Source: Sarcocystis neurona
Taxonomy: Eukaryota; Apicomplexa; Conoidasida; Eucoccidiorida; Sarcocystidae
Direction: 5' to 3'
NCBI GenBank assembly: GCA_000727475.1
Contig: KL647309.1
Coordinates: forward strand, 565,737 to 629,736
Length of the DNA: 64,000 nt
Every line of letters starts with the position of its first letter. Positions within the stretch are counted from its first letter, which is position 1. The notes under the pieces were generated by a model. That model had not been told where the DNA came from and searched no databases. It saw nothing but the letters and a program-made list of their open reading frames with translations. Below, piece by piece: positions 1 through 12,392 of this stretch. The position numbers were made by a program, and so were the translations under genes.

Positions 1-180
1 GTCTCCGTCTCCCTGTCTCTCCGTCGTCTCCCTCCTGTCCCCGTCTCTCTCCCTCTCCTCTCCGTCTCCCTGTCTCTCTGTGTCTCCATCTGTCCCCGTC
101 TGTCTCCCCTCCCTCCGTCTCTGCTGTCTCGTCTCCGTGTCTCCATCTGTCTCTACTGAAGTCAACCTGCCTCGGAGACA
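1..180. repeat. Pyrimidine-rich simple repeat
   Basis: The plus strand is almost wholly C and T, built from variants of CTCCGTCTCCCTGTCT with a loose 6-base GTCTCC rhythm. No coding signal is visible. The tract begins at the window edge, so its true length is unknown. It is close to the reverse complement of the purine-rich block at 3300-3770. Confidence 0.85.
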
Positions 181-224
181 CGTCCTTCTCATGTGTCTCC
201 ACTACGAGCTTCATGTCTAACTGA

Positions 225-775
225 TATCGCACCAACTACTCGTGGTACGACTACCCCTACTACTATCACTACTATTAACACGACTACTATGACTACCCTC
301 ACCACCCCCACTATCACTCCTACTGCTGGTGGAGCTACTACTATTACTATTGCTGCTAGTGTTACTGTTACTACTACCACTACTGTTACTACTACTAGTG
401 CTCGTACGACCACTACTACTGGCATTACTACTAGATAAGTATTACCACTACTAATGCTATGAATACTATTACTACTACTACTACGACCACTACCACCACT
501 AGCATGACTACTGCCCCTACCATTACGACGACAAGTTTTACCAGTACACTTGCCACTACCAATCCTGCTACTACAACGATTAATACTGCTGCTGCTCCTA
601 CTGCTACTACTCCTCCTGGTACCACTACTACTACTACCTCTACTACGGTCAGTACTACCGCTACTATTGCAAATATTACTACTTCTAGAACTGTCACTTA
701 CTACTACGACTACGACTACTACTACTACTATCACTACTACTGCTGGTGTTAGCACTACTACTACTACTACTACCA
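225..775. repeat. ACT/ACC trinucleotide tract
   Basis: About 550 bases are dominated by ACT and ACC triplets with scattered substitutions. In one plus frame this would read as threonine-rich, in another as tyrosine-rich, and on the minus strand as valine or serine runs. Every frame being open is what an imperfect trinucleotide repeat gives, so no protein is called. An expanded poly-Thr exon of an unseen gene cannot be excluded. Confidence 0.8.
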
Positions 776-1329
776 GGCGCTTCCTTTACATTCGGAGCAG
801 GTATATACGTGTATATGCATATACACCTGTGTTTACACACATCTGCAGGTAGCTGTGTATATCCATATAAGTGTATACTTGCATACATAGATACGTGTAA
901 GTACAAACATGCGTAGCTCTTTGTATATCTATACCTGTATTCATCTATATATGTAAGTAGGTATATGTGTATGTTTATACCTCCATGTATGAAAATCTGC
1001 GGATAGGTGTACGATAGGACGCTGCGGTGGGTAAAAGGCGTCTGCGACTGTCTGCAGGTATGTGGTCGTGGTAGCTGCATATGTGACCGAGTACGCTCGT
1101 GTGCATACACATGCATGTGGATGAATATATATGTACACACGTGTATACGCATTTTTACACATGTATTCCTGTGGCTGTATTGGCGTGTATGTGCGTGTGC
1201 ATGCGTTTAGTTGTGGGGGCTGTTCTGGCCTCGTAGCTCTGCATGTGTTGATGGTGGGGGATGTCGTGTGTCGATTGCGGGTTCTGCGAAGGGCTCCTGC
1301 GGTTGTTTTGCTGCTGCAGCGCGACCGCA

Positions 1330-1715
1330 CGGAGCTCCGTCAGTTGTATAGAGCCAAAGTTTTCACACCCGGACACAGTACGTCTCTCTGCTGCTGTTGC
1401 TGCTTAGTCTTTTTCTTCTTCCTCTATATCGAAGCTATACAGAGCTGTGTAAAGCCAACCTTTCACACCCGAACACAGGACGTGTCTCTGCTGCTGTTGC
1501 TTCTTTTTCTTTTTCTGTGTGGCACCTACACAGAGCTGTGTAGAACCAAAGTTTTCACAGCCCAGTACAGGACGTCTCTCTGCTGCTGTTGCTATTGCTG
1601 CTGCGGCTTCGTCTCCTTTTACGCCGCGTGCGCGTGGGTGGTTGGTGAGAACCAAAATCTCTGGACTCCCGGCCCTAGGACACCTCCCTGCTGCTGCTGT
1701 TGTGGCTCCTTCTTG
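1330..1715. repeat. Degenerate ~100-bp tandem repeat, four units
   Basis: A unit containing an 'agagctgtgtagaaccaaag' type block, then 'ttttcacacccggacacag', then 'gacgtctctctgctgctgtt' recurs at about 1353, 1454, 1543 and 1650. Spacings are roughly 90-107 bases, and the units have diverged. Each ends in a short CTG run. No reading frame is shared by all units, so this looks like minisatellite rather than coding sequence. Confidence 0.75.
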
Positions 1716-1899
1716 TTCACAAGTGCATGCGCGAGACGATGACCGTGGCGCGGCGCGGAAGTGTACCGCTTACGTGTGCGGGCGTCTTGGCTAGCTGTGT
1801 ATACGTGGAAGCATGCTGAGAGGCTGAGGGTTTTGCCTGATGACGACCCCCCTACCACCAGCCCAGGGGTCTTAGACGCTCTTGAGAGAAAGACGTTCT

Positions 1900-3120
1900 A
1901 CTCTGCTTTTTCTCTTCTTCTTCTTCTTCCTCGTATTCTTCTTCTGTGCCGGGTATCTGTCGCCATGCGTGAGGAGCCGGTGTTGCGCATGTGTCTCGTG
2001 TGCACAGGACAATGCTTCTACGCGAAGGGAGGACAGACACAGGGAGGCAGATGTAGAAAAGAGCGGCAAATATATATGTAGTGTGTGCACGCAGAAGATA
2101 CGCACAACAAGCCCACATGTATATACATATATATGCAAATAGATGTATATATATTATGTGGTTGCAGAGTTATAAGTAGGCATGCATATATGTGTATATA
2201 CATATATATATCAGTCGTATATATAGATACGCCTATATACCGCAGATATACATATCTATTACATACATATATATGTATATATATACGTATGTTGGTTATA
2301 TATGGGTCACACACAGGTACATATACATATATGTAGATATAGATAGATAGATAGATATGTACGGGATGCACATTTGTGAGGAAAGTGTGGAGAGATCATA
2401 CGTTGAAACACTTCTGATAACACGCAGAAAGGCTTTCTGTGTGTACGTTTTCAATCCACGAGGCGCATGCAGTGGATAACTTCTCTCCATATGTTGAAGA
2501 TAAATTTTGGGAACAAATGTGTGTGTGCACGTGTAGGTGTATCTGTTGGGATACGTAATACCAGCAAAACATCAAAGATATACAAAACACGTTCTTCTTG
2601 TCGTTCTTTCTCTCTCTCTGTCTCCGACTATCCGACAACATATACGTATGTGTACACATACATATACATATACGTACGTCATTCATACATATTCCCACAC
2701 ACATATATACATATATATATGTATGCACCTCCACACATATATATGTACGTGAGTACAAACATACGTCCATCCATGAAATACATCTGTAGAAATGTACGTA
2801 CGTCTATACATATATGTAGATAGATAGATACACCTGTACATGCATCAATGGGTAGATACATAAGTATGTCCATCGCAGTATACATATACATGCGTGGGCG
2901 TACACACGTCCCTCAATGAAGACTGGTGATCGAAGGAGGGCCTCCGTAGCGGGGTGGTGGTCGTCGTGTGACGCGTTTTACGAGTTTCCTATCACAGCCA
3001 GCGACACACGAATGTCACCCCTTTCTGCTTGCATATATATATATGTGTACGTACGCCTATAGACATATATACATATGTACAGGTACACATATATATAAAT
3101 ATGTATACTTTCTTATCTTC
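1900..3120. repeat. TTC run followed by TATA/ATAC low-complexity DNA
   Basis: A TTCTTC run near 1905-1945 is followed by over a kilobase of imperfect TATA, ATAC and GATA repeats (for example GATA runs near 2340 and 2820). Translated frames are Tyr/Ile/His/Thr-rich microsatellite artefacts. No gene is seen here. Confidence 0.75.
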
Positions 3121-3299
3121 ATGTCTGTAGACGTGAACGCTTGGAGATAAAGAGAGACGTGAAGCAGTGAGTATGTGTGCAGTCCTTGCATGCTTCCATA
3201 CTGTCCGTGTGTATATTTATGTGTGGTAGTACTTTATTCGAGGCTGTAGGACAAAGGGCCGTCCCAGTGCGTCTACATCGTAGGTAGGGACGCCTGCGT

Positions 3300-3770
3300 C
3301 TGCTGTTGGAGAAGCAGAAAAGAGACACAGGGAGAGACTCAGAGATACACACATGGACCCAGGGGGGGAGACACACGGACAGAAGGAGGGAGACGAGACA
3401 CGGGAACGGGTAGAGACACACGCAGGGAGACGGGGGCAGAGATACACGCACAGATAGAGATTGTGGGGCCCAAAGAAAGGGCGAGACAGAGGGAGACAGG
3501 GAAGGGAACCCAGCGAGAGAGGGAGACACACACACAGACAGAGAGGGAGACACGAACAGAGAGGAGACACCAACACAGAAGGAGACGCGAACAGAGAGGA
3601 GGCACCAACACAGAGGGAGACACGAACAGAGAGGAGACACAGAGACACATTTGCAGAGAGACATGCGGAGACGGAGGGAGAGGGGGGGGACGGACTGAGA
3701 GACAGACACCACCAGCGAAGGAGACGGAGACTGGCAGACAGAGAGAGAGATATATATAAGCACTCGAGAT
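3300..3770. repeat. Purine-rich GGAGACACA simple repeat
   Basis: About 470 bases of the plus strand are nearly all purine plus C, built on GAGGGAGACACA and GAACAGAGAGGAGACACC variants. Near 3550-3640 the unit 'aacagagaggagacac' recurs about every 36 bases. The serine/cysteine-rich minus frames and the arginine/glutamate-rich plus frames are by-products of the repeat. Confidence 0.8.
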
Positions 3771-4246
3771 ACAGAGAGACACTCTCTCACAGATGTATAT
3801 ATGTGTAGGGGTCTCTGTGTGTTGGGAGTGCGCTGCTGTGGACAGGGCGCGTTTCTGTGTGCCCGCCGATACTTCTGCGACTCTTCGCGCCTTCGTCCGA
3901 GCGTCTTGCGGGCACTTGCGGGAACTTCGAGAGAGTTGTTTTTCCTCTTCAGAAGGTGGTGCTGTGCGCCGTCTGTTAAACTCGCCTGTGGACGCGTTTT
4001 CTGCGCGTGTCTGCGAGTGTGTGGATCTGCGTAGCCCAACACACGCCACGCGCCCTGTGCATGTGTAGGTGTGTGTCTTTTGTCTGTGTAGGTGTAGAAG
4101 TATACACGTGCGTGTGTGTGTTGATATCTCCTGCAAGTTTGTTTGACGCTTTACGGAGAAAGAAAGGAGCTCGTCGCTGCCACTGGGGAGACCCAGCTGC
4201 TGCTGCTGCTGCCTCCGCTTCTCTCTCTTTCGTGCAGATCTCCCAA

Positions 4247-7200
4247 CGATGAGTCTCGCGGAGTGCGCGGCGATTGAAATGGAGATGGAAGTGTACGTCC
4301 GCTTACCCTTCCCACCTTCTCGGGCTGTCTGCGACGACGCACGCATGCATATATGCATATGTGCATAGATGTACATTTGCATACGTATGGCTATATGTAT
4401 ATATATATATGTATGCATGTACATGTGTACAAGTATAAATCTCTATAGGCGTTTCTGTGTAGACACATGCACATACATGTACATATATATACATACATTT
4501 ATTGGAAGAGGAGGAGGAGGGGGACATACATGTGTGTATGTTTCTTTTGGCGTACACCCGCCATGAAGGGGCAGAGAAACCTACGGGCGAAGATCGAGAC
4601 GGAATTTACCACTCAGTACGATGAACAGTGTGCTGCTGCGACTGCTGCTGCTGTGGGAGCCCCTGCTGCTGCCGTCGCTGCCACGTGCGTGCGCGGCTGC
4701 TGCTGAGAGGAGCTGCCCGGTAGAAGAGCGGCTGCCAAAGACGCGGTTGCTGCTGGCTGCTGCAATCTGTCTGGCTGCAAGCGAGGCGACGCACTGCTGC
4801 TGTTGCCACGAGCTCGTGCTGCGCTTGCTGCTAAGGCGCTGCTGTGATTGCCGCTAGTGGTGCTGCTTCTGCTGCGTCTGTGAGATGCTGCACCTACTGC
4901 CCTTCCTGGCTCCTCTTGCGCCTCCTGCTGCGAGATGCTGCCGCTGCTGCTGCCGTTGCTGCATGAGAGGTGCGGCTGCTCTCCTTTGTTGAGCCGCGCT
5001 GTTATTACTGCAGGTAGGAGCAGTGCTGTTGTTGCTCTTGGCTGCTGCTGTTTGTATGCGAGCGCCTGCTGGTGCTCGTGTGACGTGCTGCTGCTCCTGC
5101 GTAAGTGGCTGCTGCTCAACCGCTGTGCTTCTGCGGCTGCTGCTGCTTCACCTTGCTGCTGCTACTGCATCCTGCTGCTGCTACAGCAGATTACGGCGAC
5201 TACTGCGTACTGCTGGTGCTGTTTCACTCTGCCGCTGATGATACTTCACGGTGCTGCTGCTGCTGCTCGTCTGCATTGCTGCTGCTGCTCCTCCTCCTCA
5301 TCCTTGACGGTGCTGCGGCTGCTCCTTCACAGTGCCACTGCTGCTTCATTTTATGGTGCTGCTGCTGGCGCTCTTCCTTTTCGCTGCTGTTGCTCCTTGT
5401 TGCTGCTGCTTTGTGAAGAAATCAAATCGGCGCTCGAAAGAAGGACGTTGTGCGCGAGTATCCGACGACACAGACGTGCGTGGAGGTAAGTAGAAAGTCG
5501 TTTGCGCGGCAGGGGGAAATTTGCTGTGTTTCTCTTTGCAGAGAAAAGCACACCCCGTAGCCCCGGCGTTGGCTGTTGACGAGAGCCTGCTGCGAATCCT
5601 GCTACTGCTGCTGCACTGCATTTGTTGTGTTGCTCCTAGTGCTGCACTTGTTTTTCTGCCCTGACTGCTGCTACTCCTGCACCCGCGACTGCCGCTGCTG
5701 CTCTACGCGTGTGTGCCTTCGCTACCCCTGCACTACTTGCTGCTTCTGCTGCAGCACTTGCTGCTGCTGCTGCCGCTGCGTGACTTGCTGCTGCTGCTGC
5801 TGCGTGACTTGGTGCTGTTGCCGCTGCGTGACTTGCTGCTGCTGCTGCATGACTTGCTGCTGCTGCAGCACTTGTTGCTTGTGTTGCGTGTGCTCCATTG
5901 CTGCTGCTGCTGACGCTGCGGGTGCGCAGGCCGAGGAAGAGGAGGAGCGTCAGCAGCGCGAGTGGGACAACTGGAAGGTACGTGTCTTGACGTGGATGAG
6001 AGATATTTTTGCGTGCAACGAGAGACTTCGAGGAAAGAAGAAAGAAGATGGAGAAATCAGCGAATACTCCCCACAAGTATACATCATAGACAGACGACTA
6101 CACAGATGTCGAAGAGGGAAGATATGGATGAAAATCAAGGAATACACACGTCAAACAGGAATGTACCTACGTCCACGTGCATGCATATACGTGGACATCA
6201 ACCGGAGATCCTGTACTACAGAGTCAATAAGAACAGGACAAGAACGAATATACGCACATGGAGGGAGGAAGAAAAATTGGCCTGCCATTTATGGGTTACT
6301 GACGACGCGTATGAACATTTACATCTTCCGAAGTGGCTCTACCCACGTGATCAAAACACACACCTCTTCCTCCAACGTCAAAGATACAAATACACATAGA
6401 CTACACACGTATACCAACATACATGCATGCATGCATACGTCTACATACATACATACATAAACATATATGTACACGTGTACATACGTATACATACATAGAT
6501 ATACATACGTACATGCATGCATGCATACGTATACATACATACATATATACATACGTACATGCATGCCTGCATACGTATACATACATACATATGTACATAC
6601 GTACATGCATGCATGCATACGTATACATACATACATACGTACATACATAAATATATATATGCACACGTATACATACGTATACATACATGTATATATACAT
6701 ACGTACATGCATGCATGCATACGTATACATACATACATAAATATATAGACGCACACGTATACATACGTATACATACATACATATATACATACGTACATAC
6801 GCACATACACACATACATACATGCACACGTATACATACACGCATACGTATACATACTTACATACATATACGTACGCACATACGTGTGCACACGTATACAT
6901 ACATACGTACGTATACAGACGTACATAAGTATACATACATACGTGCACAAATACATGCACACATACATACATACGCGTGCACGCCTGTGGGCATATGTGT
7001 GTTCGCTTACTTTCTAGGTATTGCAGAGATGTGTATAACACAACTGGTAGACTACGCTGTACGAGCCGAATATATGTTCAAAATGAAGAAGGTGCTGGTG
7101 AAGCTGCTTCTCTTTGAAGTGTGCGTGGCACGCGTGCAACATGCGGCATCTCGTGCGAACGATTTTCTGCGTTTTGACTCGGAATCTGCTGCTCTCCCGC

Positions 7201-7953
7201 GTGTCGACGCCTGCGTATTTTGAAGACTAATACGCTTTTGAACATGCACATGTGTATATACATATACATATATATATAACTACTCGTGGATAAACATGAA
7301 TAGACACACATATATCCCTCAATGTCTGAGTAGATATATCTATACGCCTCCCACACATGTACTAGTACGAAAATAGATGTAGACATTCATAAAATTCGTG
7401 GGGAGATATAAACAGATACGTATACATACATATAAATGTCTATAAATGTGTAGATGTATCTGTGTGCCTCCTACACATGTATCAATACGTTAATAGATAT
7501 ACATATGTATATATATATATATGTATGTATACATATGTGTGTGAATGACTAGTGTATCTGGGTCCCCGTGGATTGTCTTATATCGCAAAAGGCGTGCTTG
7601 GTTGCCTGTTCGAGTATGCTTTGGCGCAGGCCCATGGACATGTTAAGCAGAGCTCCTCGCCTACTTGCGAGGCTCTTGTGCGTCCGCGTATGTATATATT
7701 ATGTATGTAGGTGTCTGCTTGGGTGACGTGGTAGGTGGGACGCACTTACGTGGGTGTGTTTGTACGAACGTGTGAAGATGTGCACGTGGTGAATACGTTT
7801 GTGTGTAGGCGGGTATGCATGCGCATGACGCGAGGGACGCATTTGTGCTGAAGAACACAGAGATGTCGCCGCTGGTGTGTTACGTTGCATGCGCGCGCAT
7901 TGCAGGATGAACATCCCCGTGGGTCGGGCAACAAAATGAGAAATAAAGGTTGA
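4247..7953 (+). CDS. TAP42: TAP42/alpha4 (IGBP1) family PP2A regulator, 3' exons
   Basis: This family binds catalytic subunits of PP2A-like phosphatases and stabilises them; in yeast it acts downstream of TOR. The firm evidence is the conserved C-terminus. The exon 5930-5977 encodes AEEEEERQQREWDNWK and ends at a GTACGT donor. The exon 7906-7953, after a TTGCAG acceptor, encodes DEHPRGSGNKMRNKG and a stop. The join is phase 0 and gives the family's Trp-(Asp/Asn)-Trp-Lys...Pro-Arg-Gly-x-Gly-Asn ending. The intron between them is 1,928 bp of ATAC microsatellite. Weaker candidate exons lie upstream: about 4247-4302 (MSLAECAAIEMEME), 5419-5485 (ending REYPTTQTCVE before GTAAGT), and the stretch after the TTTGCAG acceptor at about 5541 (RKAHPVAPALAVDE), which joins the previous one in phase 0. 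The N-terminus was not found and may lie in the repeats before 4.2 kb. Identity is inferred from the C-terminal motif; the upstream exons are tentative. Confidence 0.72.
4600..5410. repeat. CTG/GCT trinucleotide-rich region
   Basis: Long imperfect runs of CTG and TGC triplets dominate the plus strand. All frames stay open as poly-Leu, poly-Cys or poly-Ala (plus) and poly-Gln, poly-Ser or poly-Ala (minus). Coccidia such as Eimeria are known for CAG repeats that encode homopolymer runs, so parts could be exonic in TAP42. The visible splice sites fit intron better. Confidence 0.8.
5590..5925. repeat. Second CTG tract with a GTGACTTG spacer
   Basis: CTG runs of four to six triplets alternate with 'cgtgacttg' or 'catgacttg' spacers, giving a higher-order repeat around 5770-5870. 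The tract runs directly into the coding exon starting at 5930, whose acceptor (GCGCAG) sits at its 3' end. Confidence 0.8.
6400..7000. repeat. ATAC microsatellite with 46-bp higher-order units
   Basis: This lies inside the last TAP42 intron. It is built of ATAC, ATGT and ACGT tetranucleotides. A 46-bp unit beginning acatgcatgcatgcatacgt recurs at about 6511, 6557 and 6603, with a further copy near 6705. Each copy carries a palindromic GCATGC core. Long Tyr/Thr/His/Ile-rich frames on both strands are repeat artefacts. Confidence 0.85.
7240..7560. repeat. TATA/ATAC low-complexity DNA
   Basis: AT-rich tetranucleotide repeats, including an alternating TA run near 7505-7525, form the 3' part of the last TAP42 intron. 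The block ctcccacacatgtactagtacg at about 7347 is partly repeated at about 7467 (ctcctacacatgtatcaatacg), a spacing of 120 bases. No gene is seen. Confidence 0.65.
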
Positions 7954-8223
7954 CGAAGACACCGTAGACGCAGAGGAAGGGGAAGAAGAAGCCGTGGGTC
8001 TCGAAGCGAAGGAGCAGAATAGGATTTGGAGAGACGGTTAAAATGCTGCTCTAGGAATACCTGGTCGTTGAGGTCCGACGAGGACGGCGAGAGGGCGTGC
8101 TGCACGTCCCTCTGCAGAAAAAAAGAGAGACAGAGAGAGAGAGAAAGAAAACGAGGTGCCTGTGACACACAGGTTTTGCCTTGTTTAATCATTCTCATTC
8201 TACGTATACGATCTGTGTGTATG

Positions 8224-8255
<32 letters not shown>

Positions 8256-9384
8256 CGTATACACATGTGGTCCTTGGGTAGTAGAAAACGAAAGGGCAAG
8301 AATAACAGGAGTGGAGCAGAAGAAAGGAGATGTGAAACAAGGAGGAAAAAAGAGCGACAGCGACACCGCAGATGCGCCCGGCTCGTCGTCTGCTGCGGAT
8401 CACGGTGGTTCCGAGGACCTGCGTCACCGCGTTTTCTCTCTCCTTTGTTCCGCTACACCTTTGCTGTTCTTCTTAGCTTTTCATTTTCCACTACGAAGGC
8501 GTGATAACTACACATGTATACAACCAGGTAGACCGTATAGCAGAGAAGCAGATGAAAAAGGAGAGATCACGAAAAAAAACAGGACGAGGAGAAATATGAA
8601 GGAAGGCGCAAGAAAATGATAGGTTCACTACTGCTGTACGGAGGTGGCCATGCGAGTGCTGCGGAAGACGGGAGGGGAGAGACTCCCGAGAAAAAGGTGG
8701 CAGCAGGAGAAACTCGGCACCAGAGATGCTTTCTTTCCACGACGAGAAACCCGCTGACTTTGTTGCGCCAGGCATCCCCGTGGAAGAGGGCAGAGGGCAT
8801 GGATGTCACGGGTGAGGAGATAGAAGAACGTGAGGGCTTCAAGAACTGCTTTGCGTTGTCGATGGATATGAAGCTGCATCTCTACTTCGCAAGGCGTCCC
8901 CTATATTTATGAACCAAGGAAAATCTGCTCTGCACATCCTCGGTGTACGTACAACGGATTCACCTAGGCAAAAGCAAGGTTGGGGACACAAAGCCGAAAA
9001 CGGACTTCCGAGAGCTCCTGATCCAGAAAATGCCATACGTGAAATTGCCAGTTAAACGCGTCCGCAGGCGCATTGTAAATACGCTGCTGCACCTACTCTC
9101 ATATACATATATGTAGCCATATGTATATATATATATATATCGCCGGATACGTTTTGTGTACGTGCGTACGTGTGTCTCGTGTATCTCTACGCGCGTGCGT
9201 ATATAGGTGTTCATGTACGCGCGTGTACGAGCGTCTTGTAAAGTTTGCGTTAGTCACTTGATGCGCACAGATGCAAGAACCATGGCTGCAGTAGCGCCAC
9301 CCAGAGCAGTTCAATTATACGAGTAAACGACATTATCGTCGTTTGGTGGCAGCTGTGTGACGCAGCCGTGCAGCAGGAATGGAT

Positions 9385-9500
9385 TTCTTAGAGCAGCAGC
9401 AGCGGCAGATTTGTTACAGCAGCAGGGGGTATATGGCAACAACAGAAGCACAGCAGCAGCAGCAGCGTTAGCAAATATACAACTGCAGCAGCAAAGTTGC
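9385..9500. repeat. CAG trinucleotide tract
   Basis: Repeated CAG and GCA triplets on the plus strand, opposite in orientation to the CTG tracts at 4.6-5.9 kb. They could encode Gln/Ala runs such as LLQQQ and TAAAAALA in plus frames. No flanking conserved coding sequence was found, so only the repeat is called. Confidence 0.7.
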
Positions 9501-10508
9501 CCGGCCCCACCCACTCGAAACAGCTGCAGATAAATCTTGTCGACAGGAACGTGTCCACCAAGCGTGCGGCTACTGCCCGAACCACGCTAGCAGCAGTACG
9601 GCTATCTGGACAGCTGTTGTTTGGAGGCGGCGGCCTCTGAAGTAGCAGCGCACGGCCTGCCATACAAACGCAGCAGGTGCTCCGTCAGCCACATACGGAA
9701 CTAATACGATATAACTATGACGTGTACAGTCGCCTTCCATGCCGTTTCACGACACACATAGGTAAAGACGTATTTTATTTCAGGAGCTGCTGGTCATCTT
9801 GAATTGCGTGTGGCGACACATATATAATTCATATATACGTACTTTGTAAGAGTTGCTACCGGTCTTGGCGCTGCGTGTAGCAACACAGTGCTTTATTCAA
9901 CAGCGCGCTCACTATCCCGTCAAGCTTTCAGCAGCAAGTCTAACTACACACAGTCGTGTGTGCGTGAGCGGATAACGTCTACGCGAGTGGACGCAGAAGA
10001 TACGGCTGCTGGTCGCCGAAAGTACGCTGTATTAAATGGCAGAAACTGCTTGAAGAGTTTCGCGCGGTTAGTGTACAAAGCTGGAAAGATGTGCACATAT
10101 ACGCAGACGTAGATATACATATATATATATATATGCGTATATGTCCATATGCTTCATAATGCAGCGAAGGTCTGTCACGGCTCCTGCTGTGCTACACGTA
10201 CAACCAGTGCGCGCCGCTGTACATGTATATACAAGGATACACATGGGTTTGTGTGCATGCAGCGCTAAGCTGGGTCCGGATTTATAGACGGTAGAACTGA
10301 ATCACCACCTAGAGCGAAGTGTACCATCGGTTGTCACTTGTTACTTCTGCTGATGCGGCAATGCTCACGAACTCCTGTTTATTTGATGTATTACAACTGA
10401 GTGCACTATCTGAAGAAGAGGAACTTTGTGACTGCGAGACGCTGCTGTTCTCGGTGCGTTAGAAAACGTCCAGGTTTCTCGCTCTCGCTGTTGCGTGTGT
10501 AGGTGCAC

Positions 10509-10540
<32 letters not shown>

Positions 10541-12392
10541 GTATGTATGTATGTATATATATCGTCTGCTGCACAGTGCGGAGGAAAAAAAAACTCGCAG
10601 ATGAGACAGTAACTGGGAGGAAACGTAGTCCCGGTATGTGAAAAAATAAGCGTTTTGTGTACATTTTCTTCTGCATGTCGCTGCCTTTGAAGTCTGCGTG
10701 GTGCACGTGAGATTTGGATTAACCAATTCAGGGACGGAATATCGCTCGCCATGATCAGGTGTCCCAACCGTGCAACTCCGCTGCAGTAAAGTACGTGTAC
10801 CTATGCATACAGATATATACACTGATATTTATACAGTATTCGTGTACCTTCAAATTGGTGTGTATGTATATACATACTAATTATTATACGCAAACAACGG
10901 TGGGCGTGTGTGTGCATCGTCAGAGGTATCTACATATATGTATATATACACGCGTATCCTGTAAATCCGCGCAGTTGCGGGCGCGTAGTATGTGCATGCA
11001 TGATCAGCAGATACCGGCAGTTCTCGTACGCGTGTCCGCGAAGGAGTATCCTACACACACCTGCGAAAAAAAATCACGCGGTGCACCTAGAGCGAGAACC
11101 ACGCATTCTGCCACATACGATACGTACGCTGAACATTTATATGTATATTCGTGTATGTGCACACATGAACGACCTCGTTTTCTTGTAAATTGCCGTGCCG
11201 TGAAACGACGACTACCGCAAAAAGCTGCTCACCTACGTCACACCGAATTGCCTGTTATGCAGTCATCGGCTTTGAACATATTGCAGCGCTACTGAGTTGT
11301 TGCTAATGCTGCAGCCGCCCTCACTGCTTATGGTGCCGCTCTGGCTGCTCCAGCTGCCCTTTCGGATGCTTCTAACAATACCAATTTTGCTGTCGCTTCT
11401 GGCACCTCCCCTCTGCTAAGAATGACACAGTCACTGCTGCCGCTGTATGACAATCAGTACTCAAGGCTTGCATGTCACGCAATGTCTGGCACTACATTGA
11501 ATCTCAAAATCTGCCGGTGTTGTGGGTGCTCAGATGTAAGTCTTATGTCGCCTCTGGGAGGATTGTCCGCTGTTCGGTACAAAACAGGTTCTCACTTTCG
11601 AAAGCCCCGCATCACTTGGTCGACGCTCGCAGCGGCACAGTCTGCGTACCCAGCAGGGGACGCTGTCAATACTGCTGCTGCAGTCGCCACACAGTAGTAG
11701 CTATCCCCGCAACACTTACTTGGCGATTCTCCATGGACAGCTAATTCGAATTTAGCTGTCAACTACAGTGATCATGCAGCAGGAATCATGTGCACCGCTA
11801 CCTGCATGTCAGCACGATTCCAGCTTTGAGGTAGAACCACCCATCGACTAACCTTAACATCACCATCACAGTCAGTTTTATCCCGCCACCACCGCCTGCA
11901 GCTTGAGGTGAAGAGCGAAGCTAATAAATAGCTCTACAGCACAAAAAAACGCCCTGCCACGTCAAACGTTGTAACTGAGAAAAGTCGTACAGGGGCAGAA
12001 CTATGGAACAACCGCTGATCGAATGTTCTCGTCAAAAACAGCTTAATACGCGCACACCACGGGCAGTGCCTTTCACGCATTCCATTCGCCGGAACAACAC
12101 GTTCGTGCCACCGTGCTGCATCCCATCAACCGCTGCACGCCCCGCCTGCGAAGCTCCGAGACTTTCCTACTTGGAAGTCACCAGACAAAAGGCAGACCTT
12201 GAAATCCAGTGACAACGAAATTGAACAGCAACACTGGGTAGATACACGTTTCGTCTGCAGTCCACACTTCAACTGGGGAAGATGCGGAAATTGACGGTTT
12301 CCACGAAGTCCACTCTCCGAATTCCTCTCTCCATCTAACAATGACACTCGGTACCCGTCCGTGCAGGGCAATTCATGGCTGTGGTTGCTCTA

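Noticed and set aside
189..755. Val/Ser-rich minus frame and Thr-rich plus frames
   Set aside because: They come from the ACT trinucleotide tract, with no start context, motif or splice support.
3119..4424. Two long minus frames rich in Ser, Leu, Cys and Val
   Set aside because: They are the reverse reading of the purine-rich GGAGACACA repeat and have a repeat-driven composition.
4613..5489. Poly-Gln, Ser, Ala, Leu and Cys frames
   Set aside because: All frames of the CTG tract are open. Without conserved flanks they cannot be called genes.
6319..7041. Long Tyr/Val/Cys/Met-rich minus frame and its plus mirrors
   Set aside because: It is translated ATAC microsatellite. All frames on both strands are open together, and the tract lies in the TAP42 intron.
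1..11000. Subtelomere
   Set aside because: The repeats could suggest a chromosome end, but no TTTAGGG-type arrays were found, and a conserved gene (TAP42) lies within.
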